Numbered from the stretch's first letter, positions 1 through 8,929 are shown. The stretch is DNA of 64,000 nucleotides from Brachybacterium sp. UMB0905 (GCF_002871795.1 NZ_PNHL01000014.1:10655-74654); one strand, 5' to 3'. Made by a program: numbers and translations. Notes: generated by a model not told the origin, from the letters alone.

Positions 1-657
1 CACCTGGGCCCGGGCGCGTTCGGCGGTCTGCTCCAGATCAACGCGCTCAGTCGGGGTGTCCGTGGCATCGATGCGAGCCGACGCCCCAGTGGTCCGGGCG
101 GCTGCCTGAGACTCGGCGCGGCGGCGAGCTGTCTCCCGCTCGGCCCGCTCTCGGCGGGCACGCGTGGCAGCGCGCGTAGCAAGGGCCCGACGGCGCAGCT
201 CGGCGCGGCGCAGCCCGATCAGGTAGACCCCCAGCACCGCGAGCCCGGCCAGGGGCGCCCACCACGGGACGGGGCCGAGCACCGCGGCGATGGTCAGACC
301 GATCACGCTGAGCACCAGCACTGCCAGTACGACGCTCAGCAGGCGACGCGAGCGGGCCCGCTCGCCCTCGAGATCCACGCGGATTCCGGGTTCCGCGTCG
401 AAGCGGGGGCGGGCGGTGGGGTCGACGGGACGCAGCATCACGCGGTCCTGGCTCATAGCGGGCCTCATCTCTGCCGGGGAGCGACGGGAGCGCACGGCAG
501 CGGAGAGGTCGCGCGCTTGGGAGGACATCTCGGCCTGCTCCGCGGCGCGGGCACGGCCCATCACCTCACGGCGGCTCGCCGTGCGCGGCAGCGCATAGGC
601 CAGCCACAGCAGCAGGAGGAGGGCGAAGAGCACCGCTCCGAGATTGATCGACTCCAC
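1..657 (-). CDS. SepX/GlpR-like membrane protein linked to cell division (partial, 3' end outside window)
   Basis: The frame is open from a GTG at 657 to the window edge, giving 219 residues without the C-terminus. A hydrophobic N-terminal segment (about residues 6-23, ending in Y-A-L-P) is followed by a polar Arg/Ala-rich linker, then a hairpin of two membrane segments (about 106-126 and 129-147) and a highly charged Arg/Glu/Ala tail. This layout, and its place directly after a RimJ-type acetyltransferase, fits the actinobacterial family of Rv0996 in Mycobacterium, SepX in Streptomyces and GlpR in Corynebacterium, which act with FtsZ and gephyrin-like Glp (MoeA) at division sites. The GTG has no strong ribosome site. 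The family call rests on topology and gene order recalled from knowledge, not on an alignment. Confidence 0.6.
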   Translation of the reverse strand, partial: MESINLGAVLFALLLLLWLAYALPRTASRREVMGRARAAEQAEMSSQARDLSAAVRSRRSPAEMRPAMSQDRVMLRPVDPTARPRFDAEPGIRVDLEGERARSRRLLSVVLAVLVLSVIGLTIAAVLGPVPWWAPLAGLAVLGVYLIGLRRAELRRRALATRAATRARRERAERETARRRAESQAAARTTGASARIDATDTPTERVDLEQTAERARAQV

Positions 658-693
658 GCGCCCAGAGTAATGACACCGATGTGCTTTCCCTGG

Positions 694-1398
694 TCACAGG
701 CTGGGCGTGTCGGGCGCGATCTCCTTTTCTCGCGGCGAGTCCGTCGGCTTTTCCGCCGCGGCGGCGGCGCGGTGAACGAACTGATTCTGGTGACGCATCT
801 GATTCTTGAGCCGCCGCAGCACGCCGCGACCGTCCAGATCCAGACGGGCATCCTCCGCGGTGAGGGCGAAGACGAGGTGGTCGCGCCAGGCACCGTCGAC
901 GTGGATGGCGCTGCGACGTAGACCTTCGGGCCGCAGCTGCAGCTTTTCGACCACGCGCAGGCTCGCAGCGTTCTCCGGGCGGACGGTCACCTCGATGCGG
1001 TGCAGTCCCAGCTCGGCGAAGAGATGGTCCATGAGCAGGGCGGCGGCGCGGGGCACCAGGCCCTGTCCGGCGCGCTCGTGGTCGATCCAGTAGCCCAGGG
1101 TGGCGCTGCGCAGTGCCCCGTACTGGATGGGGCCGGCGGTGATCTGCCCGGCCAGCTGCCCGTTCACGGTCAGCGCGAGCGGCAGGTGGGTGCCGTCCTT
1201 GGCCTGCTGCTCGCCCCAGCGGCGGACGGATCGGAAGTCGGGGATGTGCCCGGGGTGTTCGGGGTCGGTCGCGTCCCACGGCCGCAGCCACTGGGCGTTG
1301 CGCGCCCGCAGGCGTTCGTAGGCGCCGCGGTCGCGTCGTCGCAGCGGTCGCAGCACGAGCTCCTCATCGCGCAGGACGAGCGGCCACACATGCACCAT
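694..1398 (-). CDS. RimJ/RimL-type GNAT N-acetyltransferase
   Basis: This 234-residue protein has a GNAT fold: an N-terminal substrate region (LRPLRRRDRGAYERLRARN), a central strand with LGYWIDHERAGQGLVPRAA that matches the acetyl-CoA pyrophosphate-binding motif (R/Q-x-x-G-x-G/A), and HRIEVTVRPENAASLRVVEK, the usual RimJ C-terminal signature. The family acetylates N-termini of ribosomal proteins or other amines. The target here is unknown. It lies 36 nt upstream of the SepX-like gene on the same strand and diverges from the cyclo-ligase gene, as with Rv0995 and Rv0996 in Mycobacterium. The C-terminal 45 residues are charged and probably disordered. Confidence 0.85.
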   Translation of the reverse strand: MVHVWPLVLRDEELVLRPLRRRDRGAYERLRARNAQWLRPWDATDPEHPGHIPDFRSVRRWGEQQAKDGTHLPLALTVNGQLAGQITAGPIQYGALRSATLGYWIDHERAGQGLVPRAAALLMDHLFAELGLHRIEVTVRPENAASLRVVEKLQLRPEGLRRSAIHVDGAWRDHLVFALTAEDARLDLDGRGVLRRLKNQMRHQNQFVHRAAAAAEKPTDSPREKEIAPDTPSL

Positions 1399-1472
1399 CG
1401 CGTCATCGTAGACCGGACAGGATCTGCCCCGAGCTCCCTGTGCCGACGCGCGCCCTGTGGCATGGTGCGCTT

Positions 1473-2162
1473 ATGGATACCGACCCCACCGCTCGCACCG
1501 ACTCCCCGGGCTCCCCCGCCGACCCTGAGCGCGTCGCCGTCAAGCGTGCGCTGCGCACTCAGCTGCGTGCCCGGCGTCGTGAGCTGTACGGCACTACGGA
1601 GGGCGCGCGGAGGCGGGAGCGGGAGGGGCAGCAGCTGCTCGAGCATGCCGCCCCGCTGCTCGAGATGATCGCCACGGCCGCAGCGCGCTCCGCGCGGGAC
1701 GGCAGTGCCCCCGTGCGGGTGTCGGCGTTCCATCCCACCCCGACCGAGGCCGACGTGATGCCGCTTGCGGCCGCCCTGGCGCGCTCGGGTGCCGAAGTGC
1801 TGTTCCCCGTCGCCGCGGGTCGCGAGCTGGACTGGGCGGTGTGGGATGGCAGCTCACCGTTCATGGACTCCCCCGGCCGTGGCTTCGGGAAGGAGCCCGA
1901 GGGCCCGCGCCGCGGCACAGACGCCCTGTCTCAGGTGAGCCTCATTCTCGCCCCGGCGCTCGCCGTCGATCGCAGCGGGACGCGGCTCGGACATGGCGGC
2001 GGATATTACGACCGTGCGCTGCGCCATGCGCCGGAGGAGGTCCGGATCATCGCCGTCATCAACCCTGATGACCTGTTGCCGACGGGGACGCTGCCGCGGG
2101 ATGCGCACGATGTGCCGGTCCCGGAGGTGCTGACCGCAGCGGGGCTCGAGGCGCTCGGCTGA
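1473..2162 (+). CDS. 5-formyltetrahydrofolate cyclo-ligase
   Basis: The protein converts 5-formyl-THF to 5,10-methenyl-THF with ATP in the cytoplasm. The 229-residue product has the family signatures: basic N-terminus VKRALRTQLRARRRE (phosphate binding), FHPTPTEADVMPL, and the strongly diagnostic glycine loop RLGHGGGYYDRAL near residue 175. An upstream GTG at 1440 would add 11 residues. The ATG at 1473 is preferred because it gives the usual N-terminal length. The start is 74 nt from the divergent GNAT gene, so both promoters must lie between 1399 and 1472. FmdB follows 100 nt downstream, as in many actinobacteria. Confidence 0.92.
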   Translation: MDTDPTARTDSPGSPADPERVAVKRALRTQLRARRRELYGTTEGARRREREGQQLLEHAAPLLEMIATAAARSARDGSAPVRVSAFHPTPTEADVMPLAAALARSGAEVLFPVAAGRELDWAVWDGSSPFMDSPGRGFGKEPEGPRRGTDALSQVSLILAPALAVDRSGTRLGHGGGYYDRALRHAPEEVRIIAVINPDDLLPTGTLPRDAHDVPVPEVLTAAGLEALG

Positions 2163-2263
2163 TCTTGCCGAGCGCGCTCCCGCGCACGGCAGGGCCGGGG
2201 AGGTCGTAGGATCTGCTCGGCCCGGCCACGGCGGCGGGCTGTGACCCACCCCGGAGGATCCGC

Positions 2264-2620
2264 GTGCCCACGTACGTTTATGCCTGCAAGAGCTGCGAGC
2301 ACCGTTTCGAGCAGTACCAGAGCTTCAGCGAGGATTCGCTGACCACGTGCCCCGAGTGCCAGCAGAGCACCCTACGCAAGGTCTTCGACACCGTGGGCAT
2401 CGTCTTCAAAGGCTCCGGCTTCTACTCCACCGATTCGCAGTCCTCCGCGCCGGGATCGACCGCGGCGAAGAGCCCGAGCAGCGGAGGCTCTGAGGGCTCC
2501 GGCTCCGGGGCGTCCGGATCTGACGGTTCGGGGACCCCGTCCTCCACCGGGAGTTCGACGAGCACGAGCAGCTCCGGGAGCTCGACGAGCACCACAGGCG
2601 CGAGCGGATCGGCCGCCTGA
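2264..2620 (+). CDS. FmdB-family zinc-ribbon protein with Ser/Gly-rich tail
   Basis: This 118-residue protein starts with GTG, six bases after a good ribosome site (GGAGG at 2251-2255). The first 60 residues form the FmdB/CxxC regulatory domain: MPTYVYACKSCEHRFEQYQS carries the first Cys pair and TTCPECQQSTLRKVF the second, together a zinc ribbon. FKGSGFYSTD is the typical end of the domain. Residues 65-118 are almost only Ser, Gly, Thr and Ala and should be disordered. The family role is unclear; older annotations call it a regulator of formamidase. In Mycobacterium the homologue (Rv0991c) is reported to be a redox-responsive chaperone, so a stress-protein role is possible. Confidence 0.9.
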   Translation: MPTYVYACKSCEHRFEQYQSFSEDSLTTCPECQQSTLRKVFDTVGIVFKGSGFYSTDSQSSAPGSTAAKSPSSGGSEGSGSGASGSDGSGTPSSTGSSTSTSSSGSSTSTTGASGSAA

Positions 2621-2688
2621 CCTCTCCTCCACAACGGCCCTTTATCCACAATTCGCTTGGGGCCGGGGACGTGCGGGCCGTCGGCGCC

Positions 2689-2694
2689 TAGCGT
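2689..2694 (+). promoter_or_regulatory. Candidate -10 box (TAGCGT) of a leaderless SAF-domain transcript
   Basis: TAGCGT matches the actinobacterial TANNNT -10 box and ends 7 nt before the ATG at 2702. Transcription should start at or next to the start codon. No convincing -35 is visible. The call is inference from spacing. Confidence 0.4.
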
Positions 2695-2701
2695 CGGGGC
2701 C

Positions 2702-3334
2702 ATGCTTTCCCGATTGCGCTCCCAGATTCCGCTGTGGCGACGTGCGCTGCGGCGGCGCCGCCGCACCCTCGCTGCCCTGGCTCTCGCTGTGCTGCTCGCC
2801 TCGATCGCCCCCTCCCTGCTGCCGCCATCGACGCACGGCATCACCGTGGCGACCGCTCGTGATGATCTCCCGATCGGCACCGTCCTGGCGCCGGAGGATC
2901 TCACGATGGTGCGGGTCGCCGCGCGGCTGGTACCGGTCGGCGCCGTGCAGGAGCCCGCCGATCTGGTCGGCCGAACCGTGACCGTGCCGGTGCCGGCCGG
3001 AACCGCGGTGCTCGAACCGATGCTCGAGGACCCTGCCGCCTCTGCCGTGCCTGAGGGATCGGCGCTGGTCGCCGTCCCGGCCCCAGAGGCGCTGACCGCC
3101 CATCTGCGACCCGGCACCGCCGTCGCGCTGCAGCTGAGCGATCCCATCACAGGGCAGAGCCGGGAGGTGGAGGGCGTCGTGCTCCAAGCTCCCGCGGCTG
3201 CGGCGGACTCACCGCTGCCAGGGAATGCCGCAGGCGGCGGAGCTCCCATGATCGTGCAGGTCAGCCGCGCAGACGTCGGTGAGGTCGCGCACTCATTAAC
3301 AGCTGGCGGTGTGACGGTGACCGTCATCGGCTAA
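2702..3334 (+). CDS. SAF-domain (CpaB-like) membrane-anchored protein
   Basis: The protein has 210 residues. A basic N-terminus (LRRRRRT) precedes one membrane segment (about residues 20-40, LAALALAVLLASIAPSLLPP). The exported part holds a SAF domain: VATARDDLPIGTVLAPEDLTM, then LVGRTVTVPVPAGTAVLEPML, as in CpaB/RcpC pilus proteins and flagellar FlgA. No pilus genes lie nearby, so a general periplasmic/cell-wall role is more likely than pilus assembly. It is usually found beside mscL in Micrococcales. The ATG at 2702 is preferred over upstream alternatives because a -10-like TAGCGT lies 7 nt before it. Confidence 0.75.
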   Translation: MLSRLRSQIPLWRRALRRRRRTLAALALAVLLASIAPSLLPPSTHGITVATARDDLPIGTVLAPEDLTMVRVAARLVPVGAVQEPADLVGRTVTVPVPAGTAVLEPMLEDPAASAVPEGSALVAVPAPEALTAHLRPGTAVALQLSDPITGQSREVEGVVLQAPAAAADSPLPGNAAGGGAPMIVQVSRADVGEVAHSLTAGGVTVTVIG

Positions 3335-3392
3335 AGTGCCCCCCGGGCCGCGCCGCGGCCGACCCATCCCCCTCTTCAGTAAGGATGACCCC

Positions 3393-3839
3393 ATGAAGGG
3401 CTTCAAGGACTTCGTCATGCAGGGCAACGTCATCGACCTCGCCGTCGGTGTCGTCATCGGTGGCGCGTTCACGGCTCTGATCGGAGCCTTCGTCGACAAC
3501 CTGATCCAGCCTGTGATCAACGTGTTCGGCGGCACCAACGTGAACGGGCTGTCGTTCAAGATCATTCAGGCCAATGAGGCCACCCGCGTCGATCTGGGCG
3601 CGGTGCTCTCGGCCGTGATCGCCTTCCTGATCACCGCTGCGGTGGTCTACTTCGTCTTCGTCCTGCCGATCTCTCAGGCCCGCAAGCTCGACCGTAAGCG
3701 TCGCGGCCTGCCGGAGGTCGAGGAGACCCCGGTCTCCGAAGACATCATGCTGCTCACCGAGATCCGCGATGCCCTCACCGGCCGCGGCACCACCCCCGGC
3801 ACGACCGCGCAGAACCCGCAGAACCCGCCGCAGGTCTGA
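3393..3839 (+). CDS. mscL: Large-conductance mechanosensitive channel MscL
   Basis: MscL opens under membrane tension and releases solutes on hypo-osmotic shock. The 148-residue product begins MKGFKDFVMQGNVIDLAVGV, the amphipathic N-terminal helix and start of TM1 (GxxxG-type packing in VVIGGAF). The periplasmic loop spans about residues 45-70, TM2 about 72-95 (VIAFLITAAVVYFVFVLPIS), and the cytoplasmic helix follows. The C-terminus ends in a Pro/Asn/Gln-rich tail (TTAQNPQNPPQV). AAGGA lies just before the ATG. The mutY start is 3 nt after the stop, so the two genes may be co-translated. Confidence 0.96.
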   Translation: MKGFKDFVMQGNVIDLAVGVVIGGAFTALIGAFVDNLIQPVINVFGGTNVNGLSFKIIQANEATRVDLGAVLSAVIAFLITAAVVYFVFVLPISQARKLDRKRRGLPEVEETPVSEDIMLLTEIRDALTGRGTTPGTTAQNPQNPPQV

Positions 3840-3841
3840 GC

Positions 3842-4795
3842 ATGACCCCTGGTGCCCCGGCACCGAGCGACCCCGGCGCGGGGCGGGACCGAGAGGTTCC
3901 GCCCCGCGCCGTTGTCATGCCCGCCACCCCGGAGGCGGTGCATCATGCGGTCATCACCTGGTTCCAGCAGGCGGGGCGGGATCTGCCGTGGCGCCACCCG
4001 GATGCCTCCGCCTGGTCGATTCTCGTCTCCGAGGTGATGCTGCAGCAGACCCCGGTCTCCCGGGTGCTGCCGCGTTGGCAGGAGTGGATGCACCGTTGGC
4101 CTGCCCCGGCGGATCTTGCTGCCGCCCCGACCGCGGAGGTGCTGCGAGCCTGGGACCGTCTGGGCTACCCGCGCCGGGCGCTGCGGCTGCAGGAATGCGC
4201 CCGCGCGATCGTCCGCGATCACGGTGGTGAGGTGCCGCGCGGCATCGACGCGCTGCGGGCCCTGCCCGGCATCGGCGAGTACACCGCCGCGGCGGTCACC
4301 GCCTTCGCCCACCACGGCCGCGCCGTCGTCGCCGACACCAACATTCGACGGGTCCTGGCGCGAGCGGTCACCGGCGCCGCACTGCCGGCCCCGTCGTACA
4401 CAGCCGCCGAAAGAGAGCTGGCCGCGAGCTGGCTACCGGCGCAGGATGAGATGTCGGTGCGCTGGAACCAGGCGGTGATGGAGCTCGGAGCTCTGGTGTG
4501 CACTGCCCGCTCACCGCGCTGCGAAAGCTGTCCGCTCGCCGCGGGCCGCTGCGCCTGGGTCGCGGCCGGCTCCCCCGCGCCCCTCGAGGGCTCACGCCGC
4601 ACCCAGGCCTTTGAGGGCACGGATCGGCAGCTGCGCGGACAGATCATGGCGCTGCTGCGCAGCGATGAGCACCCCGATGCGACGCGCTTAGCGGCACTGG
4701 ATCCCGCGGATCCGGAGCGCGTGCGACGCTGCACCGCCTCCCTGGTGGCCGATGGGCTCGCCATCTGGGATCACGAGCACCTGCGGCTGCCCTGA
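3842..4795 (+). CDS. mutY: A/G-specific adenine glycosylase MutY
   Basis: MutY removes adenine mispaired with 8-oxoguanine in base-excision repair. The 317-residue protein carries MLQQTPVSRVLPRWQEWM, the helix-hairpin-helix LPGIGEYTAAAVTAFAH with the catalytic Asp region DTNIRRVLAR, and a C-terminal iron-sulfur cluster motif (CTARSPRCESCPLAAGRC). The spacing is C-x6-C-x2-C-x6-C, one residue longer in the last gap than the usual x5. A C-terminal wing of about 70 residues follows (LRGQIMALLRSDEHPDATRL), resembling the short winged-helix end of actinobacterial MutY rather than a full MutT-like domain. It follows mscL by 3 nt. Confidence 0.93.
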   Translation: MTPGAPAPSDPGAGRDREVPPRAVVMPATPEAVHHAVITWFQQAGRDLPWRHPDASAWSILVSEVMLQQTPVSRVLPRWQEWMHRWPAPADLAAAPTAEVLRAWDRLGYPRRALRLQECARAIVRDHGGEVPRGIDALRALPGIGEYTAAAVTAFAHHGRAVVADTNIRRVLARAVTGAALPAPSYTAAERELAASWLPAQDEMSVRWNQAVMELGALVCTARSPRCESCPLAAGRCAWVAAGSPAPLEGSRRTQAFEGTDRQLRGQIMALLRSDEHPDATRLAALDPADPERVRRCTASLVADGLAIWDHEHLRLP

Positions 4796-4818
4796 GGCCC
4801 GCCGCGCCCTGCGCGCTC

Positions 4819-5355
4819 TCAGCCGTCGAGGCGCCGCATCATCCGCGTATTGCCCAGGGTGTTGGGCTTGACCCGGGCGAGATCCAGGAACTCGGCGATG
4901 CCCTCATCCGGGGAGCGCAGCAGCTGCAGATACAGCTCGGGGCCCAGCTGCTCTCCCATCTCCTCGAAGCCGTGCCGGGAGAAGAAGTCGACCTCGAAGG
5001 TCAGGCAGAACACGCGGCTGAGCTCGAGCCCGCGGGCACGCTGCAGCAGCTCCTCGAGCATCCGATGCCCGAGGCCCGTGCCCCGCTGGGACGCATGCAC
5101 CGCGAGGGTCCGTACCTCGGCGAGGTCCTCCCACATCACGTGCAGGGCGCCGCAGCCCACCACCTCGCCCTCGGGGTCGACGGCCACCAGGAACTCCTGG
5201 ACGGCTTCGTAGAAGGACACCAGATCCTTGCCCAGCAGGATCCCCTCATGCGCGAGGGGCTCGACGAGGGCGTTGATGCCGCGTACGTCCCGGGGCAGTG
5301 CAGGGCGGATCATGATCTCGCGGCGCGCTGTGTCGTCCATCGGAGCGCCGGTCAT
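4819..5355 (-). CDS. argA: Amino-acid N-acetyltransferase (short ArgA-type GNAT)
   Basis: This 178-residue GNAT matches the short, stand-alone N-acetylglutamate synthase of actinobacteria (Rv2747 type), the first step of arginine biosynthesis. Visible signatures are IRPALPRDVRGINALVEPLA, the core strand VVGCGALHVMWEDLAEVRTL, the acetyl-CoA loop RGTGLGHRMLEELL, and FCLTFEVDFFSRHGFEEM, typical of this group. Its ATG overlaps the stop of the upstream DedA gene (ATGA at 5352-5355), so translation is coupled. No other arg gene is present, so the substrate assignment rests on family resemblance. Confidence 0.75.
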   Translation of the reverse strand: MTGAPMDDTARREIMIRPALPRDVRGINALVEPLAHEGILLGKDLVSFYEAVQEFLVAVDPEGEVVGCGALHVMWEDLAEVRTLAVHASQRGTGLGHRMLEELLQRARGLELSRVFCLTFEVDFFSRHGFEEMGEQLGPELYLQLLRSPDEGIAEFLDLARVKPNTLGNTRMMRRLDG

Positions 5356-6089
5356 ACCCGCTCCTGATGCGGTTGCGCGTTCACGCTGCTGCTGTCAGAT
5401 CCGCGCGTACCCGGCTGCTCCGACGCGGCGTCATCCTCCTTTGCCGCCGTCTCGCGACGTTCGGCGCGGCGATCCAGCCACTTGTGCAGGGCCGTCACCA
5501 GGCGTTCCACGACCAGCGCGATGATCACCGCCGCGATCAGCGCCACGGTGATGGCCAGCAGGTGATTGTGCTCGAACCAGGAGCCGGCCACCGCGCCGAT
5601 CACACATGAGTAGACCGCCCACACGAAGGTGGACAGCAGCGAGCGGTGCCAGAACTGGCGGTGCGGATACCGGACCGCCCCGGCCACGAGATTCACCGCC
5701 GTGCGGCCGAAAGGGATGTAGCGGGCGGTCATGAGAAACAGCAGGGCGCGGCGCTCCAGTCCTCGCTCGGCGGCCTCTACGGCCCGCCGGCCCTTGCCGT
5801 CGCGCAGGAAGCGGAAGCGCCGCCAGCCGATCTTCCGGCCGATGAGGTAACCCAGGTTGTCGCCGGTGAACGCACCGGCCCAGGCGGCGAGGGCCACCAG
5901 CCAGATCATCGGCTCCCCGGAGCTGGCCCACAGGGAGGACAGGGTGACGATCGTGGATTCGCTGGGCACCGTGGGGAAGAACCCGTCCAGGGCCGCGAAG
6001 AGGTACACGACCAGATGCACCCACCAGGCGTCGGCCACCTGGAGGATCCATTCCTCAAGCACCGAGCTCAGCGATAGCAGCCGGTCCAT
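5352..6089 (-). CDS. DedA-family integral membrane protein
   Basis: DedA/SNARE-associated proteins are flippase-like membrane proteins tied to undecaprenyl-phosphate or phospholipid recycling. The 245-residue product has VPSESTIVTLSSLWASSGEP, then the re-entrant motif AWAGAFTGDNLGYLIGRKIG, then RYIPFGRTAVNLVAGAVRYP, the three DedA signatures with conserved Gly, Arg and Pro. About four to five membrane segments are followed by a charged cytoplasmic tail. The ATG at 6089 is chosen over an upstream in-frame start because GAGGTGAGG precedes it. The stop overlaps the start of the ArgA-type gene. Confidence 0.9.
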   Translation of the reverse strand: MDRLLSLSSVLEEWILQVADAWWVHLVVYLFAALDGFFPTVPSESTIVTLSSLWASSGEPMIWLVALAAWAGAFTGDNLGYLIGRKIGWRRFRFLRDGKGRRAVEAAERGLERRALLFLMTARYIPFGRTAVNLVAGAVRYPHRQFWHRSLLSTFVWAVYSCVIGAVAGSWFEHNHLLAITVALIAAVIIALVVERLVTALHKWLDRRAERRETAAKEDDAASEQPGTRGSDSSSVNAQPHQERV

Positions 6090-6178
6090 GTCCTCACCTC
6101 CTCGCGCGACGAGTCCGCGCGGACCCGGGCGCCCCATTCTGCGCGGGCAGCGGGGCGGCCCGGGTCAGCAGTCCGGGA

Positions 6179-8770
6179 TCAGCGGGCCCCGGACTCGGCG
6201 TCCTCGGCCTCCGGGGCGGTGGGGGCCGCCTCGCCATCGGCGTGGGTGGCGTCCTCCGCGCGGGCCTGGGTCATGGACTGGATATCGATCTCCTCGGAGA
6301 TCTCGGTCAGCTGGCCGTCCTTGCCGCGGCGGGCGAAGGTGAGCTCGCCCAGCGGCGCCTCCCCCTCGGCGTCCACGACGATCTCATCGCCCACCTGGAC
6401 CTGGCCGAACAGGATGCGCTCGGAGAGCAGGTCCTCGATGTCCCGCTGGATGGTGCGGCGCAGCGGCCGCGCCCCCAGCACCGGGTCGTAGCCCTTGTCG
6501 GCCAGCAGGTTCTGTGCGGCCGGGGTGAGGGTGAGGGACATGTCCTTGTCGTCCAGGCGGTGGGAGAGCTTGGCGATCTCCAGGTCCACGATCTGCACGA
6601 TCTCGGCGTGGGACAGCTGCGGGAACACCACGATGTCATCCACGCGGTTGAGGAACTCGGGCTTGAAGTGCTGCTTGAGCTCCTCATGCACCTTGGACTT
6701 CATCCGCTCGTAGTCGGTGGAGAGGTCCCCACCGGCGGTGAAGCCCATGGACACGCCCTTGGCGATGTCCCGGGTGCCGAGGTTCGTGGTCATGATGATG
6801 ATGGTGTTCTTGAAGTCCACCAGGCGGCCCTGCGAGTCCGTCAGGCGGCCGTCCTCGAGGATCTGCAGCAGGGAGTTGAAGATGTCCACGTGGGCCTTCT
6901 CCACCTCGTCGAACAGCACCACGGAGAATGGCTTGCGGCGCACCTTCTCGGTGAGCTGGCCGCCCTCGTCGTAGCCGACGTAGCCGGGCGGGGAGCCGAA
7001 CAGACGCGAGGCGGTGTGCTTCTCGCCGAACTCGGACATGTCCAGCTGGATGAGGGCGTCCTCGTCGCCGAACAGGAACTCCGCGAGCGCCTTGGCGAGC
7101 TCCGTCTTCCCCACGCCGGTGGGGCCGGCGAAGATGAACGAGCCGCCGGGGCGCTTGGGGTCCTTCAGACCTGCGCGGGTGCGGCGGATCGCCCGGGAGA
7201 CGGCCTTGATCGCCTCGTCCTGGCCGATGACGCGCTTGTGCAGCTCGTCCTCCATGTGCAGCAGGCGCGAGGACTCCTCCTCGGTGAGCTTCACGATCGG
7301 GATGCCGGTGGAGGCGGCGAGGACCTCGGCGATGACCTCTTCGGTCACGGTGGTGACCGCATCGGATTCGCCGTGGCGCCAGGCCTTCTCCTTCTCGTCC
7401 CGCTCAGTCTTGAGGGTTTGCTCCTCATCGCGCAGCGAAGCGGCGAGCTCGAAGTTCTGCCCGTCGATCGCCTCTTCCTTCTTCGTACGCGCCTGCTCGA
7501 TCTTGGCGTCGTACTCCTTGAGCTCCGGCGGCGCGGTGAGGCGACGGATGCGCAGGCGCGCCCCGGCCTCATCGATCAGGTCGATCGCCTTGTCCGGCAG
7601 GAAGCGGTCGTTGACGTAGCGGTCGGCGAGGTTCGCAGCGGAGACCAGCGCCCCGTCGGTGATGGTCACCTTGTGGTGCGCCTCGTAGCGGTCCCGCAGG
7701 CCCTTGAGGATCTCGATGGTCAGCGCCACGGAGGGCTGCTCCACCTGGATGGGCTGGAAGCGCCGCTCGAGCGCCGCATCCTTCTCGATGTGCTTGCGGT
7801 ACTCCTCGAGCGTGGTCGCGCCGATGGTCTGCAGCTCACCGCGGGCCAGCATGGGCTTGAGGATGCTGGCGGCGTCGATCGCGCCCTCCGCCGCGCCGGC
7901 GCCCACGAGGGTGTGGATCTCATCGATGAACAGGATGATGTCCCCGCGGGTACGGATCTCCTTGAGGACCTTCTTGAGCCGTTCCTCGAAGTCGCCGCGG
8001 TAGCGGGAGCCGGCCACGAGGGATCCCAGGTCCAGCGTGTACAGCTGCTTGTCCTTGAGTGTCTCCGGCACGTCCCCGGCCACGATCGACTGGGCCAGGC
8101 CCTCGACCACGGCGGACTTGCCCACGCCGGGCTCGCCGATCAGCACCGGGTTGTTCTTGGTGCGGCGGGAGAGCACCTGCATGACCCGCTCGCCCTCCAT
8201 CTCGCGCCCGATCACCGGGTCGAGCTTGCCGTCGCGGGCGGCCTGCGTGAGGTTGCGGCCGAACTGATCCAGCACGAGCGACCCCGAGGGCTGCCCCTCC
8301 GGGGGACCGCCGGCGGTGGCCGGTTCCTTGCCCTGGTAGCCCGAGAGACGCTCGATGACCTCCTGGCGCACGGCCGACGGTTCGGCCTTCAGGCGCGAGA
8401 GGACCTTGACCGCGGTGCCCTCGCCCTCACGCAGCAGGCCCAACAGGATGTGCTCGGTGCCGATGTAGTTGTGGCCCAGCTGCAGCGCCTCGCGCAGGGA
8501 CAGCTCGAGCACCTTCTTGGCGCGCGGGGTGAAGGGGATGTGGCCCGAGGGAGTCTGGTTGCCCTCGCCGATGATGTCGCGGACCTGCTCGCGCACGGCA
8601 TCGAGGCTCACCCCGAGGGCCTCGAGCGCCTTCGCGCCCACGCCTTCGTTCTCGTGGATCAGGCCCAGCAGGATGTGCTCGGTGCCGATGTAGTTGTGGT
8701 TCAGCAGCCTGGCCTCGTCCTGCGCCAGGACGACGACGCGACGGGCCCGGTCGGTGAAGCGTTCGAACAT
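6179..8770 (-). CDS. clpC: ATP-dependent Clp protease ATP-binding subunit ClpC
   Basis: ClpC unfolds proteins and feeds them to ClpP. The 863-residue protein has the full layout: two N-terminal Clp repeats ([20 protein letters not shown] and a second [14 protein letters not shown] block), AAA+ domain 1 with Walker [16 protein letters not shown], a middle UVR region (about residues 420-460), AAA+ domain 2 with [15 protein letters not shown] and [13 protein letters not shown], and a C-terminal D2-small domain. The tail is Glu/Ala-rich. The ATG at 8770 is fixed by homology and by GGAGG 5 nt upstream; longer in-frame extensions to 8995 are not family-like. A ClgR-box-like palindrome lies in the leader region. 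Confidence 0.97.
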   Translation of the reverse strand: MFERFTDRARRVVVLAQDEARLLNHNYIGTEHILLGLIHENEGVGAKALEALGVSLDAVREQVRDIIGEGNQTPSGHIPFTPRAKKVLELSLREALQLGHNYIGTEHILLGLLREGEGTAVKVLSRLKAEPSAVRQEVIERLSGYQGKEPATAGGPPEGQPSGSLVLDQFGRNLTQAARDGKLDPVIGREMEGERVMQVLSRRTKNNPVLIGEPGVGKSAVVEGLAQSIVAGDVPETLKDKQLYTLDLGSLVAGSRYRGDFEERLKKVLKEIRTRGDIILFIDEIHTLVGAGAAEGAIDAASILKPMLARGELQTIGATTLEEYRKHIEKDAALERRFQPIQVEQPSVALTIEILKGLRDRYEAHHKVTITDGALVSAANLADRYVNDRFLPDKAIDLIDEAGARLRIRRLTAPPELKEYDAKIEQARTKKEEAIDGQNFELAASLRDEEQTLKTERDEKEKAWRHGESDAVTTVTEEVIAEVLAASTGIPIVKLTEEESSRLLHMEDELHKRVIGQDEAIKAVSRAIRRTRAGLKDPKRPGGSFIFAGPTGVGKTELAKALAEFLFGDEDALIQLDMSEFGEKHTASRLFGSPPGYVGYDEGGQLTEKVRRKPFSVVLFDEVEKAHVDIFNSLLQILEDGRLTDSQGRLVDFKNTIIIMTTNLGTRDIAKGVSMGFTAGGDLSTDYERMKSKVHEELKQHFKPEFLNRVDDIVVFPQLSHAEIVQIVDLEIAKLSHRLDDKDMSLTLTPAAQNLLADKGYDPVLGARPLRRTIQRDIEDLLSERILFGQVQVGDEIVVDAEGEAPLGELTFARRGKDGQLTEISEEIDIQSMTQARAEDATHADGEAAPTAPEAEDAESGAR

Positions 8771-8838
8771 GGTCCTCCCCATCCGTGGTGGTGATGGATC
8801 GAGGGTACGCGGCTTTCCCCCGCCAAAGCCCCGGTGTT

Positions 8839-8849
8839 CGCCGCGGGCG
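8839..8849 (-). promoter_or_regulatory. Candidate ClgR box upstream of clpC
   Basis: CGCCGCGGGCG, an inverted CGCC/GGCG with three central bases, lies about 70 nt before the clpC start and about 30 nt upstream of a TACCCT -10-like box. It fits the corynebacterial ClgR consensus CGCYNANRGCG, as I remember it, except for the central A. ClgR activates clp genes in several actinobacteria. In GC-rich DNA such a site can arise by chance. Confidence 0.35.
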
Positions 8850-8929
8850 TGACCCGGCGCCCTGCGCGACGCTCCCCTGCCGCCTCTATCTCGCGACACC
8901 CGTCCCGGCGCACCGGGGCGGGTGTCGTT

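Noticed and set aside
6242..8794. 850-codon open frame on the plus strand across clpC
   Set aside because: It is the antisense of a gene with complete ClpC domains, with composition typical of a GC-rich shadow frame and no family signature.
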